In this document: positions 11,970 to 24,750 of the stretch, piece by piece
Layout: each line of letters begins with the position of its first letter
Position numbering within the stretch: the first letter of the stretch is position 1
Source: Phragmites australis
Lineage: Eukaryota; Streptophyta; Magnoliopsida; Poales; Poaceae
Direction of reading: 5' to 3'
NCBI RefSeq assembly: GCF_958298935.1
Contig: NC_084922.1
Location: 12,340,501 to 12,404,500 of the forward strand
Length of the DNA: 64,000 nt
Translations under genes and position numbers: made by a program
Notes under the pieces: generated by a model
Told to the model about the DNA's origin: nothing
Seen by the model: only the letters and a program-made list of their open reading frames with translations
The model's database searches: none

Positions 11970-14218
11970 CACTACTACAAAATCAGCTATAGATGGCGGC
12001 TCATCACTATGCAAGAACCGGCAGTGGAAATATATCACCCGATTCTTGATCTACCGCGCATGAACCATGATAAAATCCCTAAGAACCAGTACTGATACCA
12101 ACTATCAGTACCGATTTGTAACATCAGTACCGGTTTGCAATACGAACCGATATCGATAGTCGATATCAGTACGATCGTAACCACGAACCGTCACTGATAG
12201 TTGCTACAATACCGGACCCAAATTTTATTTCCAATGCAATTTTTTCTTTTGGTCCTCACGTTCGGCTCCAGCAAGCGCTCTCTCCGCCGGTCACATGTGC
12301 ACTTCCACTACGTGAAAAAAGTCATTAGTGACGGGTAATAACATGCATTAGTGACGGGTCATGTATCCGTCACTCTTATTACGTCACTAATGATAGGTCG
12401 TTAGTGACATGTGATAACCTATCACTATTGAGACTATTAGTGACGGGTTATAATCGTGATTCATCACTAATATTAGTTCATTAGTGACGGATCATAACCG
12501 TGGTCCATCACTATTGACTGAACATTAGTGACGAGTTGTAATCTTGACCCGTCACTATCATTGATGAATATTTTTCGTACTTTAGATAAAAAAAGTCAAA
12601 TAAAATATTTTTTCACCCGAACCATCCCAACGCAGGCCCATCTCATATGTCTCACATGCTACACTTTTTTCATATTGTTTTGAAGTTTGTGTTCCATACG
12701 CGACCTCCTCCTCGCGCGTGTAATCACCTTACCACCTCTGCTATCACGTAGTTGTGATACAAACAAGATATTTTATCCTTTTAACCTTCTTTGCCAAATA
12801 TCATTAGTAACGCGTCATAACCATGACCCGTCACTAATGACTAATTTTGCCAAATTTCGTATTCTAGTGCTGCTGAGGCGAGAAAAATAGGAGAAAAACA
12901 AAAATATTTGCGAATACCATCATTAGTGACTGGAGTTGATCATTAGTGATGGATTACATGTTGTCCTATCACTAATGACTGGCATATGATGACCCATCAC
13001 TGATGAGTAGATCATTAATGAGATAGGTCAAGTTGTGATCTGTCACTAATAACTGGTCTAGGATGACAAGTCATTATGACCTAGACATTAGTGACGGGTC
13101 ACAACTTGACTCGTTACAAATATTTAGCTTAGGATGACCCGTCACTAATGGCTGGTCTAGAATGCACTGATGACCTAGTCATTAGTGACGGGTCTATATC
13201 TGGTCCCGATCAGAAGACACATTAGTGACGCGTCCTTATTGGACCCGTCACTAATAGGACATTAGTAATGCGTGTTGAGCAGCCATCACTAATGTGGTGT
13301 CTCCTTTGCTGGTTTCTTACGTAGTGTTCCTCTCTCCCTTACCTCTTCTCCACACATGCTATATCTCTCATTTATATCTTTCCTCCACCACAAGCCTCTC
13401 TCTCCCTTATCTCTTTTGCACTCGGCCAAACAAAATCCAGCTGCTCCCACTACCCCTCATCAGTGAGGCACTCCATGTCTAGGCATGCAAGCACCTCGTC
13501 GACTAGCTGCATGCCTACAGTGGCATTGGCGCTACAGCTAACGGCGTCCTCCATCAAGTGCAGAGCTTGGTGGTGGGTGAGGAGACGATGGCATTGTGGG
13601 CGTGGCCTCTGAGTGGCGCAGGAGTGAGGTGCAGTATCCTCCGAGTGGGCTCCTTCGAGCTGTGCCGACGAGCCCAGGGCGGGTCTAAGGCACGGGCGAG
13701 GTCGGCCATGGCGGCCTCGTCCTTGTGTTTGGGTTGATTTTTTCTTGTGTTCATATATGAATGAGATGAGTCAATTTGATTGCATTCTTGTGTTTGAGAT
13801 GAGTATATGGATGACATGAGTTGATTTGTTCTTGTGTTCGTATGACTGAGATGAGTTGATTTTGAGTCGATTTGAGCATGCATGTGGTAGTGGCAGCGAC
13901 AGGAGCATCACGTAGAGCGATGACAGGAGCGGAGGAGGTTGACGGAGGAACGAGTGGTGTGGTCAGAGCGAGGGCGACAGCAGAACACACTGACGGTACC
14001 GGTAGTCATTCGAGCCAACTCATTTCCTTTTTTGGCTCCCGGTCCACCTATCACTACCGGTCTGTGGCTGGAACCAGTAGTGATGGTGAGTTTCTATGCC
14101 TATTCTAGAACCGTCACTGATAGTCACTGACTATTATTGTTGAGTAATTAGTGATGGTTCAATACCCGCCACCGATGGTGATTTTGAACCGCCATTGATG
14201 GCATGTTCTGTAGAAGTG
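11970..14218 (+). mobile_element. non-autonomous CACTA element J1
   Basis: It starts CACTACTACAAAATC and ends GTTCTGTAGAAGTG, a match to the inverted terminus. A perfect 3-bp target duplication, TCC, lies at 11967-11969 and 14219-14221. Subterminal repeats are of the ACCGGTACTGATAG / ACCGTCACTGATAG type. No transposase domain is present. The central part (13330-13900) is GC-rich, then contains TTGTGTT/GATGAGTTGATTT-rich sequence shared with J2 (35050-35230). A mini-CACTA at 12306-13326 is nested in its left half. Confidence 0.88.
12306..13326 (+). mobile_element. mini-CACTA nested in J1, deletion derivative of the E1 family
   Basis: This 1021-bp element has ends CACTACGTGAAAAAAG and TTTCTTACGTAGTG and a perfect TTC target duplication (12303-12305, 13327-13329). 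Its sequence follows the left 900 bases of E1 in order, including the 'CGAATACCATCATTAGTGACTGG' region. It also carries the tRNA-like module (about 12694-12760), from which the B box has been lost by a short deletion. It has no coding capacity. Confidence 0.9.
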
Positions 14219-14253
14219 TCCAGCTAATCTCCCTTACCTTGGCCTCCTCTCAT

Positions 14254-15393
14254 GGCATAGAATGGCATCGACCTTCGACAAAACCACTAGCTTCCTCAGC
14301 AACACGGTGTTGCCGGTTCTCCCTCCCTCCTGGATGATGAACATCAAGAATATGTCCTCCGTTAAAACACACATTCCAATGGTTCTCTACAACAAGGTTG
14401 CAAACTGCACCAAGTGGTCGATGTACTTCAAGGATATGGTTGCCAAGTTCGGCCTCCTCTCCAACATTGACAACTCCACTCTGACAAATTCACCAATGAT
14501 ACTTGGACTCATGTGGACTGCGATGTCTGAACCTGGTGCTTGGACCTGATGGCTATACAGATGCATCCATGAGGATATCCTCAATGTCACCCTCGAGTCA
14601 AATCAGATGGCACATGATCTCTGGTTGTGTGTTCAAGCCCTCTTCTGTATCAACTAGGACACTCGCGCCATCCACCTTAGCCACCAGTTTCACTCCCTAA
14701 TGCAGGGTGACCTCTCCATCACGGACTTCCAACATCTCAAGACGACCGCCGATGCCCTTCACGACACTTGATGCCCTATCGATGATAACGAGTTGGGACA
14801 TCAATGCACTCCCCAGCCCGAGTCCGCACCTCAAGCACGCTGGTGACATCATCTCCTTCTAGGAGCCCTTGGTGTCGTAATCCAAAGGTGCGCTCCATGT
14901 TGCTTCTCCACGAGTTGAAGGGGGCCATTGACAAGAAGGACATATCTATGGTGGCCCTCCTCTTCATGACAACTTGCGCTAGTGGCTCCTTCTCTTATGC
15001 TAGTGCCCCTCACACCCCTCAATTGGTCCCTCCTATGACGCTCATGTTGGACCCAAGCAAGCATTCACAACTATGCTTCCACCCATCCATGACTCTAGCC
15101 AGCAGTGGGATCAAGCCTCCCTCATCACTGGGAGATTTGTCGAGCTTGTATTAATAGAGAAGAATAGCAAAGTTTTTAAATCAAGAAACAAGCAAAATTA
15201 CAAATGGCCACTTGGGTCAGAAGCTCAAAAAGGATCTATCTCCCAGGATGATTTGCTGCAACCTCTTTGCCCTCGTTGTGCACCAAGTTCTCGCATCCTC
15301 TTTTTGTTAGTGGAACAGAACCATGCATGGTATGTGCTTGTGTCCAGGACGCACAAGTCAAGCCATCTGGAGATCACAACAATTAGTTTCTCT
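14254..15393 (+). pseudogene. first copia of a tandem pair: gag followed by RNase H tail (H1)
   Basis: A UBN2-type copia Gag starts near 14262 (MASTFDKTTSFL). It shows KWSMYFKDMVAKFGLL, then in other frames RAIHLSHQFHSLMQGDLSI and ADALHD. From about 14800 similarity fades through the later part of Gag. Protease, integrase and polymerase are absent. Just before the LTR at 15394, positions 15309-15393 match the RNase H C-terminal tail at 32998-33083 of element H2. This is what remains of an upstream copy after a large internal deletion. A possible primer-binding-like TGGCATAGA sits at about 14254. Confidence 0.7.
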
Positions 15394-15524
15394 TGTTAAG
15401 AGATAGATTTGCTTATTTGTTTTGCATGTAACTGAGTTTATTTCCATCTTTCTCTCCCTGTATAGCCTACATAAGCCAATGGTCCCTAATGAAATCGCCA
15501 AGCATGTTCTCCTAATCACCTTCA
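15394..15524 (+). repeat. LTR shared between copia H1 and H2
   Basis: It starts TGTTAAGAGATAGATTTG, ends CTAATCACCTTCA, and is followed directly by a primer-binding-like TGGCATCA. It aligns end to end with 33084-33205. Because the bases upstream of both copies also match (RNase H tail), this LTR acts as 3' LTR of H1 and 5' LTR of H2. Confidence 0.75.
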
Positions 15525-15639
15525 TGGCATCAAATACCGCTTGATCTTGACCTCCTCAATCCCATCTACCTTTTCCTCTCCCGCCATCACAAACAACGAT
15601 GACGACTTTGCCAAGGACGCCACAGCCAAGGCAGCCCTT

Positions 15640-16480
15640 AAAGACAAGGCCCCCTAGTACATGCCAAGCTCGAGGCCAAGGCAGTGGTGTGGGTATAGGT
15701 TGTCGGTGTCTCCAACATTAAAATTCTCATACACATCACTTATTGTCCCCTATTCAAGGTTGCTCTCGAGAAGTATGCCCTCGATGATCACATCCATGTG
15801 TCATCCACCTCGACTCCAGATCTGCAATGTACTTGCCTTGATGCTCTCATCCACTCCTAGTTGTAGGCCACCATCTCTTACGAGCTCATCGCCATGATCA
15901 TGGACGTACTCCATGGCAACTGCATACACCATCTAGTCTTGTATTGAGGGTCTCTACCACGACAACACCAAAATGCACACCATCTATCTTGAGCAGGAAT
16001 TCTATGGCCTGATGCAAAAACTCTATTTCCGTCGTTGACTACTACTGCAAGCAAAAGGCCCTCATCGATGAACTCACTACCATAGGCATGCCAATCATCG
16101 ACAAGAGCCTCATCCTCAACACATTACATGTTTTGAGCCCACATCTCGCTTACATGAGCACGTTGATCTCCGTGTAGCATCATGTTTTGTCTTTCCTCGA
16201 GACACAATCCACACTCCTCCTCAAGAAATTCATGACGGGGACCAAGTCGTCCACATCTTCAGCCTTCGTCGCTTCTTCCAGCAGCACCACTAATAGCTCC
16301 AAGACCTCATCTGGTGGTTCTTCTTCCAACACCACTGGTAGCGGGCAGCCTCATGCCTCCACCTCCAACCACAACAGTGGTGGTGGCAGCTACTCCAACA
16401 AGAATCATTGTTGTAATCATGATAGTGGAGGTGGTGGCGCCTACAAATCTAGCATAGCACACCAATAGCTTAGGTTCCAA
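15640..16480 (+). pseudogene. copia H2 gag remnant
   Basis: A second UBN2-type Gag is readable in shifting frames: SNIKIHIHITYCPLFKVALEKYALDDHIHV near the start, then ATISYELIAMIMDVLHGN. It ends in a Ser/Gly/Asn-rich tail (16187-16468, NHNSGGGSYSNKNHCCNHDSGGGG region), the low-complexity end of Gag in Ale-type elements. Many stops and frameshifts. No intact CCHC knuckle was found. Confidence 0.7.
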
Positions 16481-16749
16481 ACCCTGACCATTGCTCCAAA
16501 ATCTTTGGGTTGAGTCCATTTAGATGTGGCCCAGACAAGGACCCCAGCCCATACTCAGGGCCTCATCTGCCTGGAGCCTTAATGGCTAGCCTCCCTACGG
16601 CCGTCACATTTGGCCTGGCACGCTTGGGAGTGCCGCCCAGTGGCTCGGTGCCCCGGCCTATCGGTTTGCTCAACTCTCCTCAGCTGCACCAACGTCTTGG
16701 GTCCAGCAACAATTGATGTAGGCATTCAACACCATGTTGCTCCTACCAC

Positions 16750-18392
16750 CGTCGTTTGAGTAGTACATGGACTTCGGGGCATCCACGCACAAGATCTTTA
16801 GTCATGATAACCTCTCCTCTTCTTCCACTGTTCCTTCCATTGCATCTCCTTACGCTATTGTTAGCAATGGGTCTTGCATTCCTATTACACATACCGGCAC
16901 AACCTCTCTCAATTTTCCTTCACGTTCTTTTTGGTTGAACATTGTGATTGTGATACCTTCCATCCTTAAAAATCTTATTTTCGTTTGTTGTTTCACCTTA
17001 GATAATCATTGTTCCGTTGAGTTTGACCCCTTTAGACTTTCTGTGAAGGACCTTCAAACTAAGAATGTGATTTAGGTGCAATAGTTGTGGTGATCTCTAC
17101 CATGTTCATTGGCCGCCTCCCAATCCTTGTGCTCTCTCCGTGAAAACACCATCTTGCATCTTATGAAATCGGCATCTTGGACATCTTGGCAATAAAACTT
17201 TATCGCATTTTGCTAGTGCATCCCACATTTCATGTAATAAAACTATGGTAGATTCTTTGTGCCCTACGTGCCAATTAGGCCGACAAGTGTATCTCCCGTT
17301 TTATCCCCCCACAACTCGCACTATCAGATATTTTGATTTAATACATTGTGATCTATGGACCTATGGACCTCGCATGTCCCTAGTATTTCTGGCTACAAGT
17401 ATTATCGCGTTATCCTTGATGATTTTACTTGTTATATGTGGGTGTTTCCCCTATGGCTTAAATTTGATGTATTTGCCATCCTTTGAAATTTTTTTCGCTT
17501 ATGTTGGTACTCAGTTTTCATATTCTATTCATACCATCCAGTGTGACATTGGCAATGAATTCGAAAACCATTCCATTTGTCTTCACCTCCTCTCCCTTGG
17601 CATTGTCCTTCGCATGTCATGTCTGCACACCTCTCTACAGAATGGAAAAGGGAACACATCACCCACTATACCAATGACATCCTCCGCTCGCTTTTGTTTC
17701 AAGAAACCCTGCCTCCAACTTGTTGGGTCGTTGCTCTCCATACAACCACATATCTTCTAAATCTCCTCCCCACAAACACTAAATTTTGGCATACCATACC
17801 AAGTTCTCTTGGGCAGAACACCCGATTACTCACATCTTTGCATATTTGGATACTGGTGCTACCCCCAACCTCTTTGCCACCACCACACAAAAGCTTGTAC
17901 CATGCTATGGCTTGTGTTTTTCTCGGCTATCCCGATCACCAAAAGGGGTACCGTTGCCTTGATCCCTCCACAAATCGTATTATGATCTCTCGCCATGTCA
18001 CTTTTGTCGAATTTTCTTTTCCTTTTTTTGAGCAGCCTAATCGGCTAGTGCTTTCTGACTTCAACTTCTTGTCAGCAATGTCTCATGCTCCTGTACCTTC
18101 TCTCCCTCCCATTAGACACCCTATTCCATCCCGTGCCTCAGCGTCTGTTCTTGTTGTGCATGCTGCTCCAACAATGCTTGTGCCTACTACTATGCTCCTG
18201 CTCGGGCATCTTCCCTCGTCAACCAGGCATGTGCTTGCACCGCACAAGCCTGCCATGCTCATGCATCATGCCTCCCATGTGCTGCATGTTGCTGAACCAC
18301 CTCAGCCACCTGCGCCAACCACTCTACCTTCTTCTCAGCCGTTGCCTCTACCCACAACCAACACTGCACCCCCACCGCCCTCCACTCAATAA
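16750..18392 (+). pseudogene. copia H2 protease-integrase remnant
   Basis: The protease begins near 16767 with MDFGASTHKIFSHD, where the usual D-S-G reads D-F-G. The integrase zinc finger is well preserved at 17165-17290 (HLGHLGNKTLSHF, then SLCPTCQLGRQ: HHCC pattern present). Core motifs follow in drifting frames: HCDLWTYGP, LDDFTCYMWVFPL, QCDIGNEFEN and LYRMEKGT. The 17577-18392 frame (271 codons) is one of the longest open stretches in the window. It covers the end of the integrase core, then GYPDHQKGYRCLDPSTNRIMISRHVTFVE and a Pro/Ser-rich linker to the polymerase. Frameshifts break it at several points. Confidence 0.8.
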
Positions 18393-18439
18393 ATTACTCC
18401 TGTTATTAATGAGCACACCATGACCACCTGTCGTAAACA

Positions 18440-19731
18440 TTGTTTTTTTGGTAGCCCATCGATCGGCTCAACCTCCAAGTCATTGTTCTATTGCCAATTC
18501 CGCAGACCTTTCGTTATGCGCTTAATGATGAGCTTATTCCAGGACCTGATGGCTCCTTAGATAGATATAAGTCACGTTGGGTCCTTCACAAATTTTCCTA
18601 GTGGCCCTGCATTGACTTTGATGAGACCTTCAGTTCAATTGTGAAATTGGCCACCATGTGCACTGTCCTCACCATTGCCCTAGCCAATGATTGGTCAGTG
18701 CATCAACTCGATGTCAGCAACGTCTTTCTCAATGGTATCCTCACTGAGAAGTCTATTGCCAACAACCCTTCAGCTTCATCGACCCATCAAACAGCATGCA
18801 TGTATAGCGGCTCAACCGTTCTCTGTACAGCCTCAAGTAAGCCCGACGAGCTTGGTTCAGTCGCTTTGTGACCTACCTTCTATCTTTTGGGTTCTCGACA
18901 TCCAAGGTGGATCCCTTGCTGTTCATCTACAGTCATGGCACAGATACTGTCTACCTCCTGATGTATGTCGATGACATCGTCCTGACCACCTCCTCGTCGG
19001 TGGCATTACTTCAGTAGGTGATCAGCTTGCTTCATAGCGAATTCTCCTTGATGGACTCAGTGGCCTGCATTTTTCCTCGGTGTCTCCGTTTAGTGCACCA
19101 CCATCAATTTCTTTCTCTCCTAGTGCTAGTATACTGAGGATATACTTGCTCATGCGAGTATGATGAATTGCAACACTTGCAGTACTCCCGTCGATAACAG
19201 AGCCAAGCTCCCCGTGACCGGTGCCCTGGTGGACAATGCCACTGATTACAGAAGCATTACTGATGCTCTTAAGTACATGATGTTTACATGTCAAGACATC
19301 ACCGATACCGTGCAATAGGCTTGCCTACGTATGCATTATCTGCATGAGCCACACACCAACCTTCTCAAGTGGATTCTTCACTATCTCAAGGGCACAATCG
19401 GCTATGGCTTGCAGCTTCATTGGAGTTTACTGACATCCCTGACAGCCTACACTGACGCTAACTGGGCTAGCTATCTGGACACTTGTAAGTCTACTTTAGG
19501 CTATGGCATTCCTTGGGGATAATCTCGTCTCATGGTGTCCATGCAACAGCAGACGGTTTCCCATTCTAGCACCAAAGCAGAATACCACACTATAACCATT
19601 GTTGTCACTGAGTCCTATTGGCTTCGTCAACTCTTCGCCGAACTGCATCATCCTCTTCAGCAAGCTACAGTTGTGTTTTGTGACAACATCAGTGCATTCT
19701 ATCTCTCAACTAACCTCGTCCAACATCAACA
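18440..19731 (+). pseudogene. copia H2 reverse transcriptase-RNase H, 5' part
   Basis: Reverse transcriptase starts near 18500, with LDRYKSRWVLHKFS, ANDWSVHQLDVSNVFLNG and an intact YVDD box (18964-18975, MYVDDIVL) in a neighbouring frame. Connection and RNase H follow: HYLKGTIGYGLQLHW, YTDANWASYLDTCKSTLGY, SHSSTKAEYH and CDNISAFYLSTNLVQHQH. The acidic RNase H residues D, E and D are all visible. The frame ends at LVQHQH (19730) because the CACTA complex begins at 19732. Confidence 0.85.
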
Positions 19732-19830
19732 CACTACAACAGAAATAGTCATCCGAGCCATCCCATCAGTGCCAGTTTGGATAGAACAAGCACTAATGAA
19801 GTCTATAAAAGGCACATTCTTCTCCCCCTA
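19732..19830 (+). promoter_or_regulatory. left terminus and putative TNP2 promoter
   Basis: Only one or two subterminal repeats (ATCAGTGCCAGTT) separate the terminus from TATAAAA at 19804-19810. A GC-rich leader of about 500 bases follows. The leader has short frames but no recognisable protein. Confidence 0.5.
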
Positions 19831-20564
19831 ACGTTAGCGCCCCTTTCCACCATCTCACCATTGTGCCTCACCTCTGACCTCCTCCTCTGTGATCGAGCCC
19901 GTGGTGAGCTTCCTCGAGTCGCTCTCTTCCTTTAGCATGCGTCACTTTCCCGTTTGCCCGATGCCGACGCGAGTCCCGGGTTCGCCGAGCTGCCACCGTC
20001 CTTGTGTGTTCGCCGCCAACCAAGCTGCAGCCAGGCCCATTGGCCATTAGGCACACCGTTGAGACACACGCTCTCGTGGAAGATCTAGGTGTTCTCGGTA
20101 GGGCCACTTTTTCCATCGCTCACCACATGCTTGTTTCTCCCCGCCCATCGAGCCACCACCGCTGTTGTTCACGGCCATTGGCTGCCTTTCAACGATCGCT
20201 GTCAACCACATGTGCCTTAAGCTAGTTTGCGAGAGTGCGCTAGTGTCGATGGTGCCACTCGCTGGCCGAGCGACACCGCCGTTTGCCGTGGCTAGCCAAC
20301 CCCTAGTGAGAAAGGAATTAGGGCCTTTTAATAATCGATTAATTCAAAAAATTGCCAAATAGAATTATTGTTCAACCATTAAATCGGCTGAAACCTTCAA
20401 AATGCATAGGAAATTAATTATAGCTCCAAAAATAGTGAAACCAATGTTTTTTTAGCTTTGTTTTATCATGCTCTACATATTAAAAATACTAGGAGTCATG
20501 ATCATTTCATTGTTTTTTTATTGATTTCTAAAACGTAATGATAATAATAAATTTGCAGATAGAC

Positions 20565-22395
20565 CAGACATGGATGTACAAGTCTAACCGTCATGGCCCA
20601 AAGTTCTTTCATGGCATGGATATTTTTCTTGCGGGCTGCCGTGGCATATGGAAACCAAAAAACAAGCGTGATGATTAGTATATATGTTGTTCGTGCGTTG
20701 ATTGCAAGAATGTAAAGCAATTCTCAAGCATAGTGTAGATCCATGCACACTTGTTTTGCAGGGGTTTCAAGCCGTACTATATCTGTTGGATGGAGCACGG
20801 TGGATATGAGGAGGTTGTGCATGAAGAGTAGCCCACAGTCGAGGAAGACAGAGGCATCGATATGATGATTGGTGAAGACATCATTATATCGGCGTTCGAA
20901 GATACTTTTGGTGGCAACAATGATGATGACCCAAACAAAATATTGACCAATGGGGAGGGAGACTTCAACGGTGATAGGCAACACAAAATGTTCTAGCACA
21001 TGATGAAGGACTATCAAACACTGGTGTTACCGGGCTGTAAGAAAGAGCACAAGCTGCATGTTGTGCTAACATTGTTGCAAATAAAGTCTAGCAATAGTTG
21101 GTCTGATAAGGGCTTCAATGAGTTGTTATTATTCTTAAGTGACTTGCTTCCAGAGGACTGAAATGGAGGAACTTTGATACAAACTACAAGTAATTCAAAG
21201 CTGAAATGAGGAATATAAGGTTCAGGTTGAGTACGGATGGGATGAATCCTTTTGGCAACATGAGCAATAGTCATAATACTTGGCACGTGACTCTCTGTAT
21301 CTACAACATTCGATCTTGGTTGTGGATGAAGTGGATGTTCCTTATGATTCCTTTGTTGATCAGTGAGCCGAATCAACCTGGTAATGATATCGATGTGTAT
21401 CTCCTACCATTGCTTAAATATCTCCTTGTACTATGGAACTATGACGCATGGGTGTGGGATGAATACAAACATGAGCATTTCAGCCGATGTGCAATGCTGT
21501 ACGTAATGATCCAAGATTGGCCTGATCTTTCTAACCTATCGATAAAGACTTTAAAGGCTACAATGGATGTGTATGGTGCTTGGATAAAACGAGGGGGAGA
21601 GGGGGGTTGTGGCTAAAGAACTGTAAGGAAATGTCTACATGGGTCACCGTAGGTTTCTACGCCTAGATCACCTGTACCAGAGGAATAAAAGAGCTTTTGA
21701 TGCGACAGTGGAGACTTGTCGACTTCTAAAGGTTCACATAGGGGAGCATGTATATAAAATGGTAAAGACTCTTAGAGTTGTCACTGCAAAGGGGAAAGGT
21801 AGTACAGAATTCCCAGGTAGAAAAGTCGCTCCTATGTTTAAGAAGAGATCAATTCTTTGGAACCTACCATATTAGAAATACTTGATGGTCTGACACGCAA
21901 TCGATGTCATGCATGTGGAGATGGCAATCGATGTCATGTCATACAATTGATTGGTACCTTACTATACATACCTAGCAAAACAAAAGATACACTCAATGCA
22001 CGGTTGGACCTGAAAGATATGAAGCTAAGGAAAATTCTGCATCCTAAAATCCAAACGAACTTCCCATGACTTGCTACACCCTGAGCAAAAAAGAGAAGAT
22101 CAGCTTGTGCATTTGCTTGCATGGAATCAAAGTTCCGACCGGTTACTCCTTCAATGTAAAGAGATTAGTGAACATGAAAACTTTGAAGTTAATTGGCAGG
22201 AAGTCCAATGATTGTCATATGATGATGATACATTTGCTTGATGTTGCAATTAGAGGTATTCTGCCGGAGAAGGTTCGTGACTCAATCATAAGGTTGTTTT
22301 CATTTTTCAACACAATTTCACATAAGGTCATTGATCAGAGAAAACTAACAAAGTTGTTGGAAGACATGGTCCATACTATATACCAGCTTGAGTAA
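20565..22395 (+). pseudogene. TNP2 transposase remnant (Transpos_assoc, Transposase_21, partial DUF4218)
   Basis: It starts with the Transpos_assoc region (WMYKSNRHGPKFF, then YICCSCVDCKNVKQFSS and HLFCRGFKPYYICW, keeping the Cys/His pattern). It continues to SNSWSDKGFNELLLFLSDLLPED near 21160. About 250 expected residues are then missing, and it resumes at RNIRFRLSTDGMNPFGNMS (21206 on). PGNDIDVYLLPLLKYL, GHRRFLRLDHLYQRNKRAFD, KRSILWNLPY and the DUF4218 segment CYTLSKKEKISLCICLHGIKVPTGYS follow. The frame stops within DUF4218 at YQLE (22395) and is joined directly to TNP1. The DUF4216 end is not attached; a matching fragment lies at 25415. Several stops are present. Confidence 0.82.
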
Positions 22396-22398
22396 ATT

Positions 22399-24750
22399 GT
22401 GGCCCTAGTCATAATGGGCAGAATTTTTAAGAATTTTAAGGGTAAATTGTATAGAGATTATCACTTGAAGTGCCGAACGCTGGACTGGGATGATTATCCA
22501 ATGGTGAAAGATTTTTGGAATGATTTCATGGAGTACAGGGATACGAAGGAAGCAAAAAAGATAAGTGAACCAAAAAGGCTAACTCCTAGAAGAACTTATA
22601 CCCCCACAAAACCGGCTCGCATGGGTACATTAGGAAGCTTGACGAGTGGGAGAAGATGGAAGAAGACATAACTAAAAGCGGTGTCACACCTGTGATGGCT
22701 GAGTGGATTCCACGAGCGAAGAACTACATGTATGGGAGAGGTGTGACTCTTGTGACTGATGGAAGCTTATGCTTCAAAAGTGAATGAGAACTGGAAGTCA
22801 TGCAGAAGATTAGAGATGCCAACATCCAGTGTTTCCATGGCTCTTTCCAAGTAGACATAGAGAACAACGTGGTAACCTTCACACTGGAAAATAAGGAGCA
22901 CACCGGTTGCACACGAGGCAATGGTTTGAGGCCTTGGAAGGTTGGATTCGAATAGAACGTCGAAACTTACAAGAAACGAAGAAAAGATAATATTTTATAA
23001 ATGATGGCTATTCTAAAAGAAGAACCTGCAAAGGAGAGAATGATGACAAACACCAAAATAGAAGCAGCTATGCAGCAAGCAAGGCAAGAGCTATTAGTTG
23101 TCATAGATAATGCTTGGTATTGAGCCCTGGTGGTCCTCGGAGCAACTGCACATCCACGGGGCTTCAAGGAGAAACCTTAATCCGTCACCCCGTGGATGAC
23201 ATCAAAGAAAGCACACCATACAAGTTTGTCATGTCAGTCTTGGGTGTTCGTACCATGGTGGCTAGGGGTCTGGCTAAGTAATGTGCGAAAGGGACCCTCT
23301 TCAATGGTCGTCTGATACCATAGGGATACACCAGAGTACACTTCAACAACGTAATACATAAGTACTATAAAAGCAACCTAGATTACCTTAGAGAGGCGGG
23401 TGAAATGAGGCTCTCAAAATATGTAGCTATTATGTCCTGTGGCGCAAGTGCAACATATTTTTTAGCGAAGACACAGATGAGTCTAGGTCTATTTCGGAGT
23501 CATCAGACGCACCCAAAGGATCTCCGCCTCCTCCACTGTCACCTTCACAGCCAACTAGAAACTCTCCACCTCCTCCACCATTACCTCCATAGCCACCCAA
23601 AAGATCTCCAATTCCACCGCCACCTCCACAGCCACCAAGAAGATCTCCAACCCCTTTCTCACCACCACATATCCCTCTTCAAAAGCTAGTAGCACCTGCA
23701 CAAGCTCAGAAGTTGATGTCATCTCAGAAATATATCAATTGTACCCATTTCGATGAAATGTACCAACTGTACCACCAAGATGCCCTCGATGTTCGACTCA
23801 TTAGTTTGTGGACTATGTAAGTGTCTTATATTTATAATTCACAGTATAAATTCTTGTACCATTAGATTGAATGTCTTAACATATTATGTATGTATTATAG
23901 AGATACATACATGCGGTTAAAAGGGCAACACTTAAGTAGGATTCCTCAACCCAATGAAAATAAACCAGATGATGGTCGCCACCCTGTCATAGGCAACTGA
24001 GGATTATGCACTTGAATTTATTCAAATGTACCAATTAAAGAATTACATATTTTTACCTTACCACTTTGGGTATGTGTTGCCCTCCATGTTTGTACTACTC
24101 TTTTTGAGCATCACAACGTTAGGACTTAGGACTAATTACCTACGGTGACATATTTGCAGATTTAACTGGGCTCTCTTTGTCATCCAGACTAACTATAGCA
24201 GTATCCTTGTCCTCAATGGGAAAAGAAATACAGTAGCCGAATACCAACCTGTCGTAGACTTTCTACAAAGGTAAACTAATAATTTCATTAACACTTTAGT
24301 AAACTTTGAATTGATTGAATCTAAGTATAGTTACAGTCAATAATCACACATGTACAGGGTGTACGTGTGCTACGTCAAGAGGAAAGGATGTCACTTTCTG
24401 TTCTGGAAGGAATGAAAAATCATAATAGACTTTCCTTGTAGGTTTTAGCCTAGGGCAACAATTTATGTGGCTACTATGCATGTGACTTCATGCAAGGATG
24501 GATCGAAAATAATTATAGTACCATTACCAAAGCTGAGGTAAGTAGTATACATATTGATGACTAATTTTCAGTTCCTACTCGTGTTCAAATAGATTGATTT
24601 CTTTTGGTAACTGTATGACCTCGAGCTGGAAATAGGTATCCTCATGCCAAAGAGAATCAACACAATTCAAGAACAACTCTACGGGTTCATCAATGACCAA
24701 GTCACTCCAGAGTCCGGGTGGTACCATATTTTCTAATGGTGCTGTTCACA
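22399..24750 (+). pseudogene. TNP1 with Ulp1-like protease domain (copy A)
   Basis: The frame begins inside the Transposase_24-like domain (FKNFKGKLYRDYHLKCRTLDWDD, then DEWEKMEEDITKSGVTPVMAEW at about 22640). It passes the PVDDI...GYTRVHFNNVIHKYY segment, then a proline-rich linker near 23500-23690 (RSPIPPPPPQPPRRSP). The Ulp1-like region is intron-split: FDEMYQLYHQDALDVRLISLW near 23760, the His position as Asn (FNWALFVIQ, 24164), the Asp position as Asn (VLNGKR, 24215), and a kept catalytic Cys (NLCGYYACDFMQ, 24466). It ends IQEQLYGFINDQVTPESG near 24720. Two of three catalytic residues are changed, so protease activity is unlikely even apart from the stops. Confidence 0.8.
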
